A DNA stretch of 64,000 bases from Candidatus Hecatella orcuttiae (GTDB lineage: Archaea; Thermoproteota; Bathyarchaeia; Hecatellales; Hecatellaceae). Below, piece by piece: positions 44,053-52,001 of the stretch. The stretch is taken from the NCBI GenBank assembly GCA_002011035.2, contig MTLY02000002.1, forward strand, positions 372,001 through 436,000, given 5' to 3'. A program made the position numbers and the translations under genes. Below the pieces are notes generated by a model that had not been told where the DNA came from, searched no databases, and saw only the letters and a program-made list of their open reading frames with translations. Within the stretch, counting starts at the first letter, position 1, and each line of letters starts with the position of its first letter.

Positions 44053-45468
44053 CTATATCATGGGTGTCAGCTTCACCCCGGAGATGCCTTCCCGGGTGAC
44101 CACTTGGAAGTAGTAGAGAGGCGTCTTTGGCTTGACCCCGTACATGAAGAGGGCTCCGTCGATCTCGTCGACTTTGAAGTAAAGGTCGGATACGGCTCTC
44201 AGCTGCTCCGCTAGGGCGATGGTGGGTCTGATGACGTTCACCCTCACGTCTTCAAGGTTTCTGACTAGCGTGATGTCTTGGCCGAGAATCTTCAGTCCCT
44301 CCTCCCGGCCGTAGATGTACTCGAGAGAGTCGAAACCCACCACCGACAACACCGGCTTCCCGGTTTGCTCCCTGAGCTGGGAGGCTCCGTTCCAGAAGGT
44401 TTCTATATCCTCCTCGATGGACTCGCCCTTCAACTTCAGGATGTAGGGGTCTTCGACATCGTCGCCGAAGTCCGCCACCCTCACCAGCTGCTGGAAGGTT
44501 TCCTCCTCCAAGGGAGGCACCAGCCGGGTTTTTATTCGGGGGGCGCTCAGCCCTCGGGGTGGGAGGATGAGGACTCCGTGGCCTTGGTTGGTGAAGTTGC
44601 AGACGGTAGGCCGCACGAGGCGGATGAGCGGAAAGGCCACATCCCGCCCGACTTCGACGAGGTTGTAGGTGCCTTTCCTTATCCCTCCGCCCAGCGCCTT
44701 GTCCATGTCTGGGATGCCTGTGGACAGGTGGGTTTGGGTGGAGGGTATAACCTCAAACTTCACCGGTTCCTCCACAGGCCGGAGGGTCAGTGGGGGGAAC
44801 ACTTGAAAGCCTTCCTTCAGGGTGAAGGGAATCCGGTGCTGGGTTATTTCCGCTCCCCTGAACTTCAGCACTTCTATCTCCCTCACCAGCCGGTCGTTGT
44901 GTTCGCGTCTGTTCAGCTTCAAGGTTGCGTCAGCTACAAACTCCTCCACCCCCAAGCCCAGTCTTTCCTCGCCTAGGGGGATCTCCACCACCATGAGGGT
45001 GGTACATCCGATTTGGCGGACGATCTTCCCCAGCACGGTGTGAAGGATTATTCGAGCGTCGATGCGGTTCTTGAAGGCCTGAACCAAAGCCGTGAAGGAG
45101 TCCATCACCAGCCTTCGAGCCTTCAGCGAATACACCTGGTCCAGTATCTCCTCCAGCAGCGTGGAGACCCCTTCCTCCCTGACGGTGAGCGCGTCGAGAA
45201 ACTTGAACTTCCCCTCCGCCTCCAGCTTCTGGAAGTCGAAGCCGAAACTTCGCATGTGCGCGTAGAAGCTCTCCCGGCTCTCGGCGAAGCTGACGTAGAG
45301 GCCGTTCTCCCCGTGGTCCGCGGCGCCGGAGTGGAGGAAGCGGGCTGAGAAGATGGTCTTTCCCGTCCCCGGGTTTCCCGCCAGGAGGATGAGGCTGCCT
45401 CGGGGGAAGCCGCCTCCGATGAGGAGGTCGAGGCCGGGGATACCTGTCCCCACGCGTTTTAGGCTCAA
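44053..45468 (-). CDS. KaiC-like RecA-superfamily ATPase, double domain
   Basis: Domain 1 (about residues 1-235) has GIPGLDLLIGGGFPRGS, Walker A AGNPGTGKTI, LYVSFAESRE and a Walker B-like RRLVMDSFTAL. Domain 2 (about 245-471) begins TGIPDMDKALGGGIRKGT but has VEVGRDVAFPLI where a P-loop should be, so it is probably inactive. With the downstream MEDS gene it forms a signalling pair; the output is not identifiable. The first gene of a two-gene leftward operon. Confidence 0.88.
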   Translation of the reverse strand: MSLKRVGTGIPGLDLLIGGGFPRGSLILLAGNPGTGKTIFSARFLHSGAADHGENGLYVSFAESRESFYAHMRSFGFDFQKLEAEGKFKFLDALTVREEGVSTLLEEILDQVYSLKARRLVMDSFTALVQAFKNRIDARIILHTVLGKIVRQIGCTTLMVVEIPLGEERLGLGVEEFVADATLKLNRREHNDRLVREIEVLKFRGAEITQHRIPFTLKEGFQVFPPLTLRPVEEPVKFEVIPSTQTHLSTGIPDMDKALGGGIRKGTYNLVEVGRDVAFPLIRLVRPTVCNFTNQGHGVLILPPRGLSAPRIKTRLVPPLEEETFQQLVRVADFGDDVEDPYILKLKGESIEEDIETFWNGASQLREQTGKPVLSVVGFDSLEYIYGREEGLKILGQDITLVRNLEDVRVNVIRPTIALAEQLRAVSDLYFKVDEIDGALFMYGVKPKTPLYYFQVVTREGISGVKLTPMI

Positions 45469-45601
45469 AAACTGGCACCCTCAGCAGTCTATTCTCACCA
45501 GCCTCTTATTATCTTTTATTTCAGCCTCCGCGCGGCTTAGTTTCACCTTCCTCTCAAGGCTATCTAGCGGAAGGACGCTAGAACTCTGAGGGGTCCCTTC
45601 C

Positions 45602-45811
45602 ATGCCTGTCCCCAAGGGCTACCCTGTGAGGATCACCCGGTGGAGCAGCACCAGCCGGGTGAAGAGAGGCCGGAAGAAATACTGGAAGCTCGTCTTGAAC
45701 TTCCCTCAGAAGATGGCCCCGGAGCTGGAGGACCTCTTGGGCAGGCCGGCTGTGGCTTGGAGGGAAGGCAGCAGGGTCATCATCCAATTTCAGCTAGCTG
45801 GGAACCCCTGA
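45602..45811 (+). CDS. Small basic hypothetical protein (69 aa)
   Basis: No family recognised. The sequence (YPVRITRWSSTSRVKRGRKK, then KLVLNFPQKMAPELEDLLG and RVIIQFQL) reads as a basic N-terminal part followed by strand-helix-strand, without membrane segments. It is divergent from the KaiC gene and marks the left edge of the viral cluster; whether it is viral or host is unclear. ATG start. Confidence 0.45.
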   Translation: MPVPKGYPVRITRWSSTSRVKRGRKKYWKLVLNFPQKMAPELEDLLGRPAVAWREGSRVIIQFQLAGNP

Positions 45812-46140
45812 GGGAGAACACCCCGCCTCCACGCCTCCTTCCACACGTCCATGTAAATCCCCCTCATATCCTCACACCCCTCCCGTTTTCCCAAGGGGGC
45901 TTCTCGCTAGCGGAGGCAAATTCCCCCAGCCCCCGACTTCCCCACCCTTCACAGGGCTGTGTCGAAAACCCTAAAAGCCCACCCATGCCCTAGGGAGGTT
46001 GCTGAAAAGGGTCGGGTGCACCGGAAACCCAGCCGCTGGAACCCGCAGGCCTTGGGGCCGGCGGGGCATGGGGCGGCCTTCCGCCTAAGCCAGCTTCCTT
46101 TCTCACCCGGCCTTCAGGGTTTTCTCCGAGGTGACGGCTT
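45812..46140 (+). other. 329-base stretch without a secure gene
   Basis: No RNA gene, integrase fragment or copy of the downstream tRNA end is visible here. One frame is open from a GTG at 45959 (MSKTLKAHPCPREVAEKG…, later GDGFWEV) and runs into the gene after it in a different frame; a minus-one shift near 46155 would join them. This could be a decayed or frameshifted gene, but codon evidence is weak. Confidence 0.3.
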
Positions 46141-46332
46141 CTGGGAAGTCATCGGAACCTCTACCTCCGCCACCTCCGCCGGGAGGCGGAGAGGCTGTTC
46201 AAGGAAGCCTACCACGACCGGGAGAAGGCGGAGCTGGTGGCCCTAGCCGACTACCCGCTGCTGGACATCCGGAGGGGGGAGGTGCTGCGAAACCCCCACT
46301 ACGTCAACCCCAGCCTGGAGCGCCTCCTCTGA
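46141..46332 (+). CDS. Small helical protein (63 aa) before the methyltransferase
   Basis: A convincing charged helical sequence (NLYLRHLRREAERLFKEAYH, then ADYPLLDIRRGEVLRNPHYV) in a frame with no ATG and no GTG in its first half. CTG at 46141 has GAGGTGA six bases upstream, so CTG is the likely start. A stop lies just before this site in the same frame. Its TGA overlaps the methyltransferase's proposed CTG (CTGA). Function unknown; probably viral. Confidence 0.55.
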   Translation: MGSHRNLYLRHLRREAERLFKEAYHDREKAELVALADYPLLDIRRGEVLRNPHYVNPSLERLL

Positions 46333-47141
46333 CAGCCCGGCCCAAAGGCCGGTGGGGTCTCCCCCACAGGCTTTTCCAAGGCCCCGCCTACCAGGGCGCC
46401 GCCGGGCCCGTGGCTGTGGAGGCGGACGAGGAGAAGATAGCCCTCCGTCTTCAAGCCTACCGGCTCTGGCCCCAGCGGACGGTGGTGGACCTCTACGCGG
46501 GGAAGGGCTTCCTCAGCTGGCTCTACGCCCGGGAAGGCTGTGAGCGGCTCATCTGCGTGGAGAAGAACCCTGAATATTTTGCGGTGTTGAAGCGGAACTT
46601 GGCGGAGTTCGGTGAGAGGGTGAAGCTGGTCCGGGCGGACAACCTCCGATGGCTGGAGCGAGGTGGGCTGTCCCCCGAGGAGCCGGTGACCTTCGTGGAC
46701 TTCGACGCCTTCGGCATCCCCGCCCGGCTGCTGCAGCGGTTCTTCACCGTCCACCCCATTCGGAGGGCTTTGGTGATGGCGGTCACCGACGGGCTGCTGT
46801 TCAACTTCCGGCGGATGAGCAACGCTGACCTCCGTAGGCTTTACCTGCAGGATTTTTATTTGGGCGGCGAAGCCGGGCGGCCGCTGAGCATCCAAGACCT
46901 GGGGGAGTACGCTTTCCAGATCCAGCGGACGCTGCTGGACATCTTGGCCATGCGCCACGGAGCCCAAGCCTACCCTCTCTATTTCAAGGTGAACCGCCGC
47001 TGCACCGTCGCCTACTCCGCCTATTTGGTCCTGCCCAAATTCGTGGGCGCTGTGGACTTTAAGCGCTATGTAGGTTTGAGGAGGGTGAAGACGGGGAGTG
47101 CCGCAGTATCCTTCGAGGGAAGTCTTGGACAGGCTGGCTAG
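46329..47141 (+). CDS. SAM-dependent methyltransferase, Trm1-like fold
   Basis: A class I methyltransferase of about 270 residues. Motif I is VVDLYAGKGFLSWLYA, motif II the Glu in LICVEKNPEYF, then VKLVRADNLRWL and the catalytic-region TFVDFDAFGIPARLL, which resembles the D-x-D-x-F-G-x-P of tRNA guanine methyltransferase Trm1, followed by VMAVTDG. The target could be tRNA or DNA. CTG at 46329 gives the family-like GPAYQG stretch; GTG at 46410 is the alternative. It lies at the head of the viral genes. Confidence 0.75.
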   Translation: MTARPKGRWGLPHRLFQGPAYQGAAGPVAVEADEEKIALRLQAYRLWPQRTVVDLYAGKGFLSWLYAREGCERLICVEKNPEYFAVLKRNLAEFGERVKLVRADNLRWLERGGLSPEEPVTFVDFDAFGIPARLLQRFFTVHPIRRALVMAVTDGLLFNFRRMSNADLRRLYLQDFYLGGEAGRPLSIQDLGEYAFQIQRTLLDILAMRHGAQAYPLYFKVNRRCTVAYSAYLVLPKFVGAVDFKRYVGLRRVKTGSAAVSFEGSLGQAG

Positions 47142-47496
47142 GCTTCAGCCGGACCACTACGTGGAGGTCACGTGGAGCGACGCCTGCGAGATGCGGGACG
47201 CGACTCCGGAGGACATCGAACGCGACTACCACACCACCATCCTGTGCTCAGGCCGGGTGTACGGGGTCCGAGGCGACTACCTCATCCTCGTCAGCGAGGA
47301 AACCTTCTACGGCTACCGGTTCCTCAGCATCCCCATCGGCGTCATCCAGAAGCTGCGCATCCTCACCCGGAAGCCGCGGAAGAGGCCCCTCCGCATCCTC
47401 AAGGCCGGAGTCGCCTACAAGGTGGTCTACGTCTATGTCAAGCCCGGGGAAAAGTCTCAGGTTGACGTTAAAGGACTTCGCCTTGTACGAGCATGA
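47098..47496 (+). CDS. Hypothetical viral-region protein (132 aa)
   Basis: No family recognised. The sequence is strand-rich (HYVEVTWSDACEMRDAT, TTILCSGRVYGVRGDYLILV, YRFLSIPIGVIQKLRIL), suggesting a small beta barrel such as an SH3- or OB-like fold, with a basic C-terminal third. GTG start, overlapping the methyltransferase end by 44 bases and the next gene's start by 35; such nested overlaps are typical of compact viral genomes. Confidence 0.6.
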   Translation: MPQYPSREVLDRLARLQPDHYVEVTWSDACEMRDATPEDIERDYHTTILCSGRVYGVRGDYLILVSEETFYGYRFLSIPIGVIQKLRILTRKPRKRPLRILKAGVAYKVVYVYVKPGEKSQVDVKGLRLVRA

Positions 47497-48034
47497 CTGG
47501 AGGGGCATCATCGCCCTCACCCTCGTCGCAGGGTACATCCTCCTCCTCTGGGCTCAGGTTCCCGGCATCGAAGTCCTCTCCGTGGCCGTCGGCCTGGTGG
47601 TAGGCTGGTACTTCGGCCTCCAGCAGCACCCCCAGCCCCGGCCGTGGGCGGAGCCGTCGGTTCCCCTCAAGCTCCGGCGGGCGACGGTGAAACATCCGGC
47701 GTTCAAATCCATCAAAACCCGACTGGTCGAAGCCCTCCGGCAGACGGGCTGCTACGACCCTGCCTTCGACGATATGGTGGTCGACGAGGTTGTTAAGTCC
47801 ATCATCGACATCCGCACTGTTGACCGCTATGTGGAAGGCGCCAAAGACCTCCGGGAGCTCGCTGAGGCCTTCAACGCCAAGGCGACTATAACCCGAATAC
47901 TCTACCAAGCTGTGGAGCAACTGGCCGTAACTCGGCGAGGCCGGCTGAAGAGAAAAGACATGGAAGGCTTCAAGGACACTCTCTTCACCCGTCTCAGGGA
48001 GCTGACATCCGCATCCGAGAACAATGCGCGATAG
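47462..48034 (+). CDS. Membrane-anchored viral protein, possible small-terminase-like C-terminus
   Basis: About 190 residues. Two adjacent hydrophobic segments (GIIALTLVAGYILLLWAQV and EVLSVAVGLVVGWYFGLQ) are followed by a soluble helical domain (RLVEALRQTGCYDPAFDDMV, YVEGAKDLRELAEAFNAK). Its place two genes before the large terminase is where a small terminase is usually found, and the helical part is compatible, but membrane helices argue against that; a holin-like or packaging-anchor role is possible. TTG at 47462 is my start choice. Confidence 0.5.
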   Translation: MTLKDFALYEHDWRGIIALTLVAGYILLLWAQVPGIEVLSVAVGLVVGWYFGLQQHPQPRPWAEPSVPLKLRRATVKHPAFKSIKTRLVEALRQTGCYDPAFDDMVVDEVVKSIIDIRTVDRYVEGAKDLRELAEAFNAKATITRILYQAVEQLAVTRRGRLKRKDMEGFKDTLFTRLRELTSASENNAR

Positions 48035-48261
48035 TGGCATATGGTGGCATGGTTTTGGGCGGAAAGACGAGGGTTAATTTAACGCTCGACAGCCTTCTGG
48101 TCAAAGCCATCGACCAGGTTCGCGGCCCCATCAGCCGGAGCAGCTTTATTCAAGCGCTGATCGAGGAGGCTCTGAAGAGTGTTCCCCGTGAGCGTCGAAG
48201 AGGCTTGGCTAAGGGCGAGGAGAGATCCAAGCTTCTTCGCGGGGTGGCTGCTCAGGCTTAG
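48034..48261 (+). CDS. Ribbon-helix-helix DNA-binding protein
   Basis: A 75-residue protein with the ribbon-helix-helix pattern TRVNLTLDSLLVKAIDQVRG then SRSSFIQALIEEALKSV. It likely binds DNA as a dimer, as a regulator of the viral genes or as a DNA-recognition (small-terminase-like) factor, since it lies directly before and overlaps the large terminase by 83 bases. The basic tail may be an artefact of the overlap. The start may be the ATG at 48049. Confidence 0.7.
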   Translation: MAYGGMVLGGKTRVNLTLDSLLVKAIDQVRGPISRSSFIQALIEEALKSVPRERRRGLAKGEERSKLLRGVAAQA

Positions 48262-49501
48262 GCCCACAGCCTACCAGGCCAGGTTCCTCACCGACATGAG
48301 CAAGCGGCAGGTGTTGAAGTGGAGCCGGCAGAGCGGAAAGTCCACCTGCCTCGCCGTCAAAGCCTTGTGGTTCGCCATCTTCCACCCTCAAACCACCACC
48401 CTTATCATCTCTCCGTCTCTCAGGCAGTCGATAAACTTGAGGGATATTGTCGCCGGCCTCGTCGAAAGGCTGCCCCAAGATGCCAGGAAGAACTTGGTGG
48501 AGAAAACCTTGAGAACGACCCTCTACCTCTGGCGGGGCAGCCGCATCCTCGCACTGCCCGCAAACCCAAACACGCTCCGCGGCTTCACGGCTCACATGGT
48601 CCTCGTCGATGAGGCGGATTTCTTCCAAAACCCTGAGGCCATCTTCTACGGCACCGTTTACCCCATGCTGACCACCACCGACGGCTGGCTGATAGTCAGC
48701 TCCACCCCATGGACCACCAAGGGCTTCTTCCACCGCATCTGCCAGCCCGGCAGCGGCTACACGCACCACTTCATCAACTGGCGCGACGCGGTGCAGGCGG
48801 GAGTGGCCCGGGAGGCGGTTATCCGCGAGGCCATGGAACGCAACCCGCCGGAGGTCTTCCGCAGGGAGTACGAGTGCGAGTTCGTGGAGGACGTCGACGT
48901 CTTCCTGCCCTCGGACCTCATCGCCCGCTGCATCGACTCGCAGCTGGAGTACACGCCCTTCGAGGCTGAAGCCCGGGGTGAGTTCTACGTGGGATGCGAC
49001 TTCGGCAAGCACCAGGACTACTCGGTGGTGGCCGTGGTGGAGAAAAAGGACGACGTGATTTCCCTAGTCCACCTTCACAGGTTTCCACTGGAGACCCCCT
49101 ACGCCTCGGTCATCGGCTACGTGAAAGCCCTGTGCGACCGGTGGCGCAGCGTCGCCGCGGTGCGCCCTGACATGACCGGGGTGGGCGACTTCATCGTGGA
49201 AGAAATGCAGCGGGCTGGAATCCCCAGCGTGGAAGGCGTCAAGTTCACCCGCGAAAGCAAAGAGGCCATAGCCGTGCCGGTGAAGCAGGCTATGATTTCA
49301 GGGCGTGTTCGCATCCCCTACGACCGGGACCTCATCGCTGAGCTCAACGTGGAACGCTATGAGATGTCGAAAGACGGCCACTATGTTTTCAGCCACCCCG
49401 AGCGAAGCCACGACGACCGCTTCTGGGCCTTCTGCCTCGCCGCCCACGCCGCCCTCGGCAGGGGCGAAGGAGGAGCCATCATAGGGGGTGTCCGTCGATG
49501 A
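48179..49501 (+). CDS. terL: Terminase large subunit
   Basis: The DNA-packaging motor and nuclease of a tailed virus (440 residues). Walker A is WSRQSGKST near residue 50, Walker B MVLVDEAD near 142, coupling motif IVSSTPW. The RNase H-like nuclease domain shows VGCDFGKHQDYSVVAVVEKK and RPDMTGVGDFI, with the final Asp pair in HDDRFWAF. All catalytic acids appear intact, so packaging should work. It starts inside the upstream gene and overlaps the portal start by four bases. Confidence 0.95.
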   Translation: MFPVSVEEAWLRARRDPSFFAGWLLRLRPTAYQARFLTDMSKRQVLKWSRQSGKSTCLAVKALWFAIFHPQTTTLIISPSLRQSINLRDIVAGLVERLPQDARKNLVEKTLRTTLYLWRGSRILALPANPNTLRGFTAHMVLVDEADFFQNPEAIFYGTVYPMLTTTDGWLIVSSTPWTTKGFFHRICQPGSGYTHHFINWRDAVQAGVAREAVIREAMERNPPEVFRREYECEFVEDVDVFLPSDLIARCIDSQLEYTPFEAEARGEFYVGCDFGKHQDYSVVAVVEKKDDVISLVHLHRFPLETPYASVIGYVKALCDRWRSVAAVRPDMTGVGDFIVEEMQRAGIPSVEGVKFTRESKEAIAVPVKQAMISGRVRIPYDRDLIAELNVERYEMSKDGHYVFSHPERSHDDRFWAFCLAAHAALGRGEGGAIIGGVRR

Positions 49502-50709
49502 CCCTGTGGGGAAAAATCAAAAACTGGTTCACCGCCAGCGAAGCCCAAGGCTTGGAGGAGAAAGCCCGAGGCCTCGTCGCCGGGGTCCCTTCCGTCTGGG
49601 GCCGAGGGCAGAAGGCACCCTTCAGCTTCCAAACCTGCTTCGAACGCTACGAGAACGTAGGCTTGGTCACCGCGGCTGTGGACGCTACAGCGGAGATGAT
49701 CGCAGGCCCAGGCTACCACACCGAGGGCGTCGGTGAAGCCAAGCGTGTGGTGGACGACTTCGCGGAGGAGGTCAACCTCGACGGCCTGCTCATGGACGCG
49801 GTGCTGGACTGCGCCATCTGCGGCAACTCGTGGGTGGAGAAGGTGGTGGAGGACGGCCTCATCGTCGGCCTCAACTACCTCGACCCACTGAGCATGGAGC
49901 AGAGCATCATCCTCAAGAAGGCCCCCGGAGGCTTCGACCTCTACCACAACCAGGTGGAAGGCTACGTGCAGACCGTCCGAGGCAGGAAGACAGCCCAGTG
50001 GCCTGCGGACCGCATCATCCACTTCACCTGGAACCGGCCCCGCGGCAGCCTCTACGGCACAGGCATGGTGAAGCCTGTGGAAGCCTACCTGCAGACCATC
50101 CTCGAAGCCGAGCAGGACATGGGCAAGATCATCAAACGCTACGCCGCCCCCAAGGTGGCTTGGATGCTGCAGGACGCGGGGAAGACGGTTTTCGACGAGG
50201 TGAAGCGGCAGCTCCGCACCGTGCAGCCGGACGAGGACTACGTCATCGCCACCACCGGGAAGACGAGAATCGACGCCCAAGTCATCCAGATTGACCCCCG
50301 CAGCCGCTTCGAGTACTTCTTCAACCACATCACCAACGCCATCATGGCCGGGTTGGAGTGCCCCATCACCTTCCTCTTCCGCGGCGACGTGAGGGTCTCA
50401 GACGCCTCCGCCACGGCCATGCTTCAAGCCTTCGACCGGAAAATCCGCATGAAGCAGCGCCGGTTCAAACGCATCATCGAAGCCCAGCTTTTCCGCCCGC
50501 TGGTCCGGCAGCACGGCCACAGCGAAGTCCCCCGCCTGGTCTGGGGACCTGTGGAGGTGGAGACCTTGGAGGACAAGCTCAAGAAGTGGACGGAGCTGCT
50601 TTCCAGCCGCCTCAGCCTCAGGGATGAAACCCGCCGCGCCCTCGAGGATGAAATGATGAAAGACCTAGGCCTTCAGTCTACCGCAGAAGAGAGGAGTGAA
50701 GATGCCTAA
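49498..50709 (+). CDS. Portal protein
   Basis: The ring at the capsid vertex through which DNA passes (403 residues). The HK97/SPP1-like pattern is visible: VGLVTAAVDATAEMIAG near the N-terminus, DCAICGNSWVEKV, NRPRGSLYGTGMVKPVEAYL and the late helical HITNAIMAGLECPITFLFRG with SDASATAMLQAFDRKI. It starts at ATG overlapping the terminase stop (ATGA) and is followed, with overlap, by the presumed protease. Confidence 0.92.
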   Translation: MTLWGKIKNWFTASEAQGLEEKARGLVAGVPSVWGRGQKAPFSFQTCFERYENVGLVTAAVDATAEMIAGPGYHTEGVGEAKRVVDDFAEEVNLDGLLMDAVLDCAICGNSWVEKVVEDGLIVGLNYLDPLSMEQSIILKKAPGGFDLYHNQVEGYVQTVRGRKTAQWPADRIIHFTWNRPRGSLYGTGMVKPVEAYLQTILEAEQDMGKIIKRYAAPKVAWMLQDAGKTVFDEVKRQLRTVQPDEDYVIATTGKTRIDAQVIQIDPRSRFEYFFNHITNAIMAGLECPITFLFRGDVRVSDASATAMLQAFDRKIRMKQRRFKRIIEAQLFRPLVRQHGHSEVPRLVWGPVEVETLEDKLKKWTELLSSRLSLRDETRRALEDEMMKDLGLQSTAEERSEDA

Positions 50710-51448
50710 GCATCCTGACTTCGAAAAAATCCACCGCGACTTCCTAAGCCGCTACGGAGCCGAGGAGGGGGAAAGACGCTACTACGCCTGGCTCCGCAGC
50801 CGCAGCCTCGACGACACCCAGCCCTTGGGCTCCCAGCGCGCTAAGCTGGAGGAAGGCACCGCCTTCCAGTGGGCTAACACCCTCGACTGGGTGGGGCAGC
50901 CCAACCGCATCCGAGGCCTCGCCCTCACCCCCGGCTCCAGCCTCAACCGCAACCTCTACCCGGAGGAGGAGCTGGCCAAGGCAGCCAGAACGCTGGCGGG
51001 GAAACCCATCTACGTCAACCACCTCCACACCGGGACAGCTGTCCCCGGGCAGGCTCAGCCGCAGGTAGGCCGGGTGCTGGACGCGGAGTACATCCCCGGC
51101 CGAGGCATCGAATACGTGGGCGCCGTCGAAGACCCCGCTGTTTGGAGGCTCATCCGAAGCGGCCTGATCACAAAGGTGAGCGTGGCGGGAAGATGCCGCT
51201 CCGCCCTCCCCGTCGACGGGGTGAAGCCGGAGGGGCTCATGTTCGAGGAGCTGAGCCTCCTCTGGGGGGAGGAACAGCCCGGTGTCCCCGGCGCCTACGT
51301 CCAAGTTTGGGAAAAGCTCAGCCCCAGGGGAAGGGCGAAGCCGCTGGGCCTAGGCCTCCGGGAAGGCCCTGAACCCGCGCAGCCGCCCACTCCAGACCTT
51401 TGGGGGGCTAGGCTGAGGGACGTGCTGCCTTCCAAGGCAAGGCGGTGA
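50696..51448 (+). CDS. Putative prohead protease
   Basis: A 250-residue protein in the protease position between portal and capsid. RIRGLALTPGSSLNRNLYPE, LAGKPIYVNHLHTG, GRVLDAEYIPGRGIEYVGAV and RLIRSGLITKVSVAG resemble herpesvirus/HK97-type prohead proteases, where the conserved His would be in VNHLH and the Ser in VSVAG. The C-terminal part is Pro-rich and may be the scaffold end. Family assignment is by position and pattern, not certainty. Confidence 0.72.
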   Translation: MKMPKHPDFEKIHRDFLSRYGAEEGERRYYAWLRSRSLDDTQPLGSQRAKLEEGTAFQWANTLDWVGQPNRIRGLALTPGSSLNRNLYPEEELAKAARTLAGKPIYVNHLHTGTAVPGQAQPQVGRVLDAEYIPGRGIEYVGAVEDPAVWRLIRSGLITKVSVAGRCRSALPVDGVKPEGLMFEELSLLWGEEQPGVPGAYVQVWEKLSPRGRAKPLGLGLREGPEPAQPPTPDLWGARLRDVLPSKARR

Positions 51449-51579
51449 AGCTGATTTTTCACGGTCACAGCCATGACGGCAGCCCAGCCGCGTCGGTTGG
51501 GCCTACGCCGGAGCTTGACGGCTGAGGGGGATACTCCCCTGCCTTAGTGTGGGAGAGCAAAAGTTTGGGAGAAAGAAAC
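51449..51579 (+). other. Spacer with hairpins before the decoration protein gene
   Basis: About 130 bases without a gene. AGGGG and CCCCT around a GATACT loop (near 51525-51540) form a stable hairpin. An A-rich ribosome binding site GGGAG lies eight bases before the ATG at 51580. It may hold a promoter or processing site for the abundant capsid proteins. Confidence 0.35.
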
Positions 51580-51987
51580 ATGACCAGTCAAGGCGACGTG
51601 TACACCCTAGGCATCGTGCTAGACCTCAGAGCCGGAGGAGCCATCGCCAAAGGAGAACCTGTCAAAACCGGCGCCGCCGACGGCAAGGTTGTCGCAGCCT
51701 CCGACGGAGACGACCCCGTAGGCGTGGCCCTGAAGGCCGCCAGCGCCGACGGAGACCCCGTGCCCGTCATGGTTTCCGGAGCCGTCTACCTGACGGCCGC
51801 CGCGGCCATCAGCCGGGGGGAAGCCGTTCAGCCGGCGGGGTCCCAGAAGGTGAAAGCCCTCGCCGACCAGCCGGTGGACGAAGGAGGCACCGCCACCTAC
51901 ACTGTCTACTACCAGAAGAAGCTGGGCATCGCCTTGGAAGCCGCTTCCGCGGACGGAGACGTCATCCTCGTCCAGCTGGCCCTCTAA
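51580..51987 (+). CDS. Capsid decoration protein (DUF2190-like)
   Basis: A 135-residue beta-rich protein with two similar halves: KGEPVKTGAADGKVVAASDG and RGEAVQPAGSQKVKALADQ, each followed by a strand and then by ALKAASADGD or ALEAASADGD. This fits head-stabilising (cement) proteins of the DUF2190 type and lies directly before the capsid gene. ATG at 51580 with GGGAG eight bases upstream is the start; an upstream GTG gives an unlikely basic leader. Confidence 0.8.
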   Translation: MTSQGDVYTLGIVLDLRAGGAIAKGEPVKTGAADGKVVAASDGDDPVGVALKAASADGDPVPVMVSGAVYLTAAAAISRGEAVQPAGSQKVKALADQPVDEGGTATYTVYYQKKLGIALEAASADGDVILVQLAL

Positions 51988-52001
51988 GGCGGTGAAGCGC
52001 C

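Noticed and set aside
45812-46140. Left attachment site matching the tRNA-Ala 3' end.
   Set aside because: I found no copy of the T-arm/acceptor sequence of the tRNA in this spacer or near the KaiC gene.
45959-46246. A gene in another frame, or a frameshifted longer version of the 63-residue protein.
   Set aside because: Its second half overlaps the better frame and becomes Arg/Thr-rich shadow; the first half has no family resemblance or ribosome binding site.
50736-51000. Long open frames on the opposite strand through the viral and G/C-rich genes.
   Set aside because: High G/C content creates long antisense frames; their sequences are low in complexity and mirror the real codons.
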